A stretch of DNA of 64,000 nt from assembly GCA_016185145.1 (NCBI GenBank), contig JACPOB010000111.1, forward strand, positions 16,221 to 80,220, written 5' to 3'. Shown one piece after another: positions 62,079-64,000 of this stretch. A model generated the notes under the pieces. The model worked only from the letters and a program-made list of their open reading frames with translations. It had not been told where the DNA came from and did no database searches. Both the position numbers and the translations under genes were made by a program. Position 1 is the stretch's first letter; each line of letters opens with the position of its first letter. Source of the DNA: Rhodospirillales bacterium (GTDB taxonomy: Bacteria; Pseudomonadota; Alphaproteobacteria; Reyranellales; Reyranellaceae).

Positions 62079-63884
62079 ATGTCTTCCGTCTACCGAACCC
62101 ATACGTGCGGCCAGTTGCGGCCTGAGCATGTCGGCCAGCAGGCCCGTCTTTCAGGCTGGGTGCAGCGCAAGCGCGACCACGGCAATCTGCTGTTCATCGA
62201 CCTGCGCGACCACTATGGCGTGACCCAGGTGGTGGTGGACGTTTCCAGCCCGGTGTTCAAGACCGCCGAGGCCGTGCGCACCGAGAGCGTTATCACGGTG
62301 AGCGGCAAGGTCGTGGCGCGCGAGTCCTCGACCGTGAACCCCAGGCTCGCGACCGGCGCCGTCGAGCTCGATGCCGCCGAGATGGTCGTGCAGTCGATGG
62401 CCGAGACCCTGCCGATCCCGGTCTATGCCGAGCACGACACGACGCCCGAGGAACTGCGGCTGAAATACCGTTTCCTCGACCTGCGCAAGGACAAGCTGCA
62501 CAAGAACATCATGCTGCGCAGCCAGGTCATCGCCAGTCTGCGCCGGCGCATGATCGAGCAGGGCTTCATGGAGTTCCAGACACCCATCCTGACCGCCGAC
62601 AGCCCCGAGGGCGCGCGCTCCTACGTCGTGCCGAGCCGTCTGCACCCCGGCAAGTTCTATGCGCTGCCGCAGGCGCCGCAGATGTTCAAGCAGCTGCTGA
62701 TGGTGTCGGGCTTCGACCGCTACTTCCAGATCGCGCCCTGCTTCCGCGATGAAGACGCCCGCGCCGACCGCGCCCCGGGCGAGTTCTACCAGCTCGACTT
62801 CGAGATGAGCTTCGTGACGCAGGAGGACGTGTTCGCCGCCATCGAGCCGGTGCTGGGCGGCGTGTTCGAGGAGTTCGCCTCCTTCGGCCGCGAGACCCCG
62901 CGCCAGGTCACCAGGTGGCCGTTCCCGCGCATCCCCTATGCCGAGGCGCTGCTGACCTACGGCACCGACAAGCCCGACCTGCGCAATCCGCTCAGGATCG
63001 TCGATGCAGGCGAGGTCTTCGCCGGCTCGGACTTCAAGGTGTTTGCGAGCATCGTCGCCTCGGGCGGCGTGGTGCGGGCGCTACGCGCACCCAAGGCGGC
63101 GGGCCAGCCGAGAAGCTTCTTCGACAAGCTGAACTCGTGGGCGCAGGGCGAGGGCAAGCCCGGCCTGGGCTACATCGTGATCGAGGGCGGAGCGGGCAAG
63201 GGCCCGATCGCCAAGTTCGTGACCGGGGACCGTCTCGCCAGGCTGAGGGCGCTGACGGGCGCCGAGGACGGCGACGCGGTGTTCTTCGTCGCCGACAAGC
63301 CCGAGGCGGCCTGGAAGTTCGCCGGCCTGGCGCGCACCAAGGTTGGCCAGGAGATGGGCCTGATCGCCGAGAACGCCTTCGAGTTCTGCTGGATCGTCGA
63401 CTTCCCGATGTTCGAGTACGACGAGACGGCGAAGAAGATCGACTTCAGCCACAACCCGTTCTCGATGCCGCAGGGCGGGCTCGAGGCGCTGGAGACGCAG
63501 GATCCGCTCACCATCAAGGCGTGGCAGTACGACATCGTCTGCAACGGCATCGAGCTCTGCTCGGGCGCGATCCGTAACCACAAGCCGGACATCATGTACA
63601 AGGCCTTCGGCATCGCCGGCTACAGCCGCGAGCAGGTCGAGCAGCGCTTCGGCGGCATGCTGAACGCCTTCCGCTACGGCGCTCCGCCGCACGGCGGCGC
63701 GGCGCCCGGCGTCGACCGCATCGTCATGCTGCTGGCCGACGAGCCCAACATCCGCGAGGTCATCACCTTCCCGATGAACCAGCAGGCCGTCGACCTCATG
63801 ATGGATGCACCGACCGAGCTGCCGATGGAGAAGCTGCGCGAACTCTCCATCGCGCTGCGCCTGCCGCCGCCGAAGAAGGATTAG
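62079..63884 (+). CDS. aspS: Aspartyl-tRNA synthetase
   Basis: A 601-residue class II synthetase of the bacterial type with the extra GAD-like insertion (around residue 290-420). Motif 2 is FRDEDARADRAPGEFYQLDF and motif 3 ends GAPPHGGAAPGVDRIVMLL. ATG at 62079 or GTG one codon earlier. The gene is complete. Whether it also charges tRNA-Asn, as many alphaproteobacterial enzymes do, cannot be told here. Confidence 0.97.
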   Translation: MSSVYRTHTCGQLRPEHVGQQARLSGWVQRKRDHGNLLFIDLRDHYGVTQVVVDVSSPVFKTAEAVRTESVITVSGKVVARESSTVNPRLATGAVELDAAEMVVQSMAETLPIPVYAEHDTTPEELRLKYRFLDLRKDKLHKNIMLRSQVIASLRRRMIEQGFMEFQTPILTADSPEGARSYVVPSRLHPGKFYALPQAPQMFKQLLMVSGFDRYFQIAPCFRDEDARADRAPGEFYQLDFEMSFVTQEDVFAAIEPVLGGVFEEFASFGRETPRQVTRWPFPRIPYAEALLTYGTDKPDLRNPLRIVDAGEVFAGSDFKVFASIVASGGVVRALRAPKAAGQPRSFFDKLNSWAQGEGKPGLGYIVIEGGAGKGPIAKFVTGDRLARLRALTGAEDGDAVFFVADKPEAAWKFAGLARTKVGQEMGLIAENAFEFCWIVDFPMFEYDETAKKIDFSHNPFSMPQGGLEALETQDPLTIKAWQYDIVCNGIELCSGAIRNHKPDIMYKAFGIAGYSREQVEQRFGGMLNAFRYGAPPHGGAAPGVDRIVMLLADEPNIREVITFPMNQQAVDLMMDAPTELPMEKLRELSIALRLPPPKKD

Positions 63885-64000
63885 TTTTCCTCCCCACGCT
63901 TTGCGTCTGTCGTATTCACACATCTCAGTTGCGAGGGAGAGAGAAGCTCGATTCTCTGTCTGTCATGATGGCAGCTGGAGGTGTGGATGTCAGGGCACGA

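Overview
The window is high-GC DNA from what is most likely an alphaproteobacterium. The evidence is the right half: an HdaA-type DnaA regulator, a short aa3-type cytochrome oxidase subunit IV, purM/purN divergent from a DUF2066-AI-2E-hdaA run, then ppk1, ppx, rnd and aspS, an order I associate with Alphaproteobacteria. The intergenic palindromes resemble those I recall from Reyranella- and Bradyrhizobium-like genomes; that genus-level hint is a guess.

Bases 1-36 kb are an accessory surface-polysaccharide region. From left to right it holds: a sugar C-methyltransferase with two tandem DegT-type aminotransferases (38-3545); a very large glycosyltransferase (3586-6246); a minus-strand CDP-deoxysugar operon (10860 down to 6282: glucose-1-P cytidylyltransferase, CDP-glucose 4,6-dehydratase, C-methyltransferase, 3,5-epimerase, NAD-dependent reductase/epimerase); more glycosyltransferases and FkbM-type methyltransferases, visibly lower in GC (11045-18192); and GDP-mannose 4,6-dehydratase plus GDP-fucose synthase (20299 down to 18274). 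Next comes a decayed zone (20.3-23.8 kb) with a DUF3592 gene, a broken rmlB remnant and two sets of degenerate direct repeats.

The most interesting block is a compact plus-strand run of 12 genes (23767-34543). It encodes a split transketolase, two members of the sporadic carbohydrate cluster families (a 2OG-Fe(II) oxygenase and a small LIC12192-like protein), a SAM methyltransferase, two NAD-dependent epimerases, a reductase, a nucleotidyltransferase-PfkB kinase fusion with domains in the opposite order to HldE, a HAD-like protein, an APH-like kinase and a second 2OG-type oxygenase. I read it as a pathway for an unusual chain-extended or branched nucleotide-activated sugar. An O-antigen-type ABC exporter (36236 down to 34559), a TPR protein, a glycosyltransferase-like protein, a Nudix hydrolase and a UDP-sugar dehydrogenase (to 41325) complete the surface-glycan region.

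From 41.4 kb to the end the content is largely housekeeping: pepA-holC, an FkbM-like protein, a cyclase-family enzyme, an MFS transporter, an ABC-F ATPase, ndk, a COX IV-like protein, purMN, DUF2066, AI-2E transporter, hdaA, DUF2147, an SDR, sixA-like, ppk1, ppx, rnd and aspS. Large palindromic repeats fill the gene gaps of this half, especially convergent ones, and are absent from the accessory half. No tRNA, rRNA, CRISPR array or intact insertion sequence was seen.
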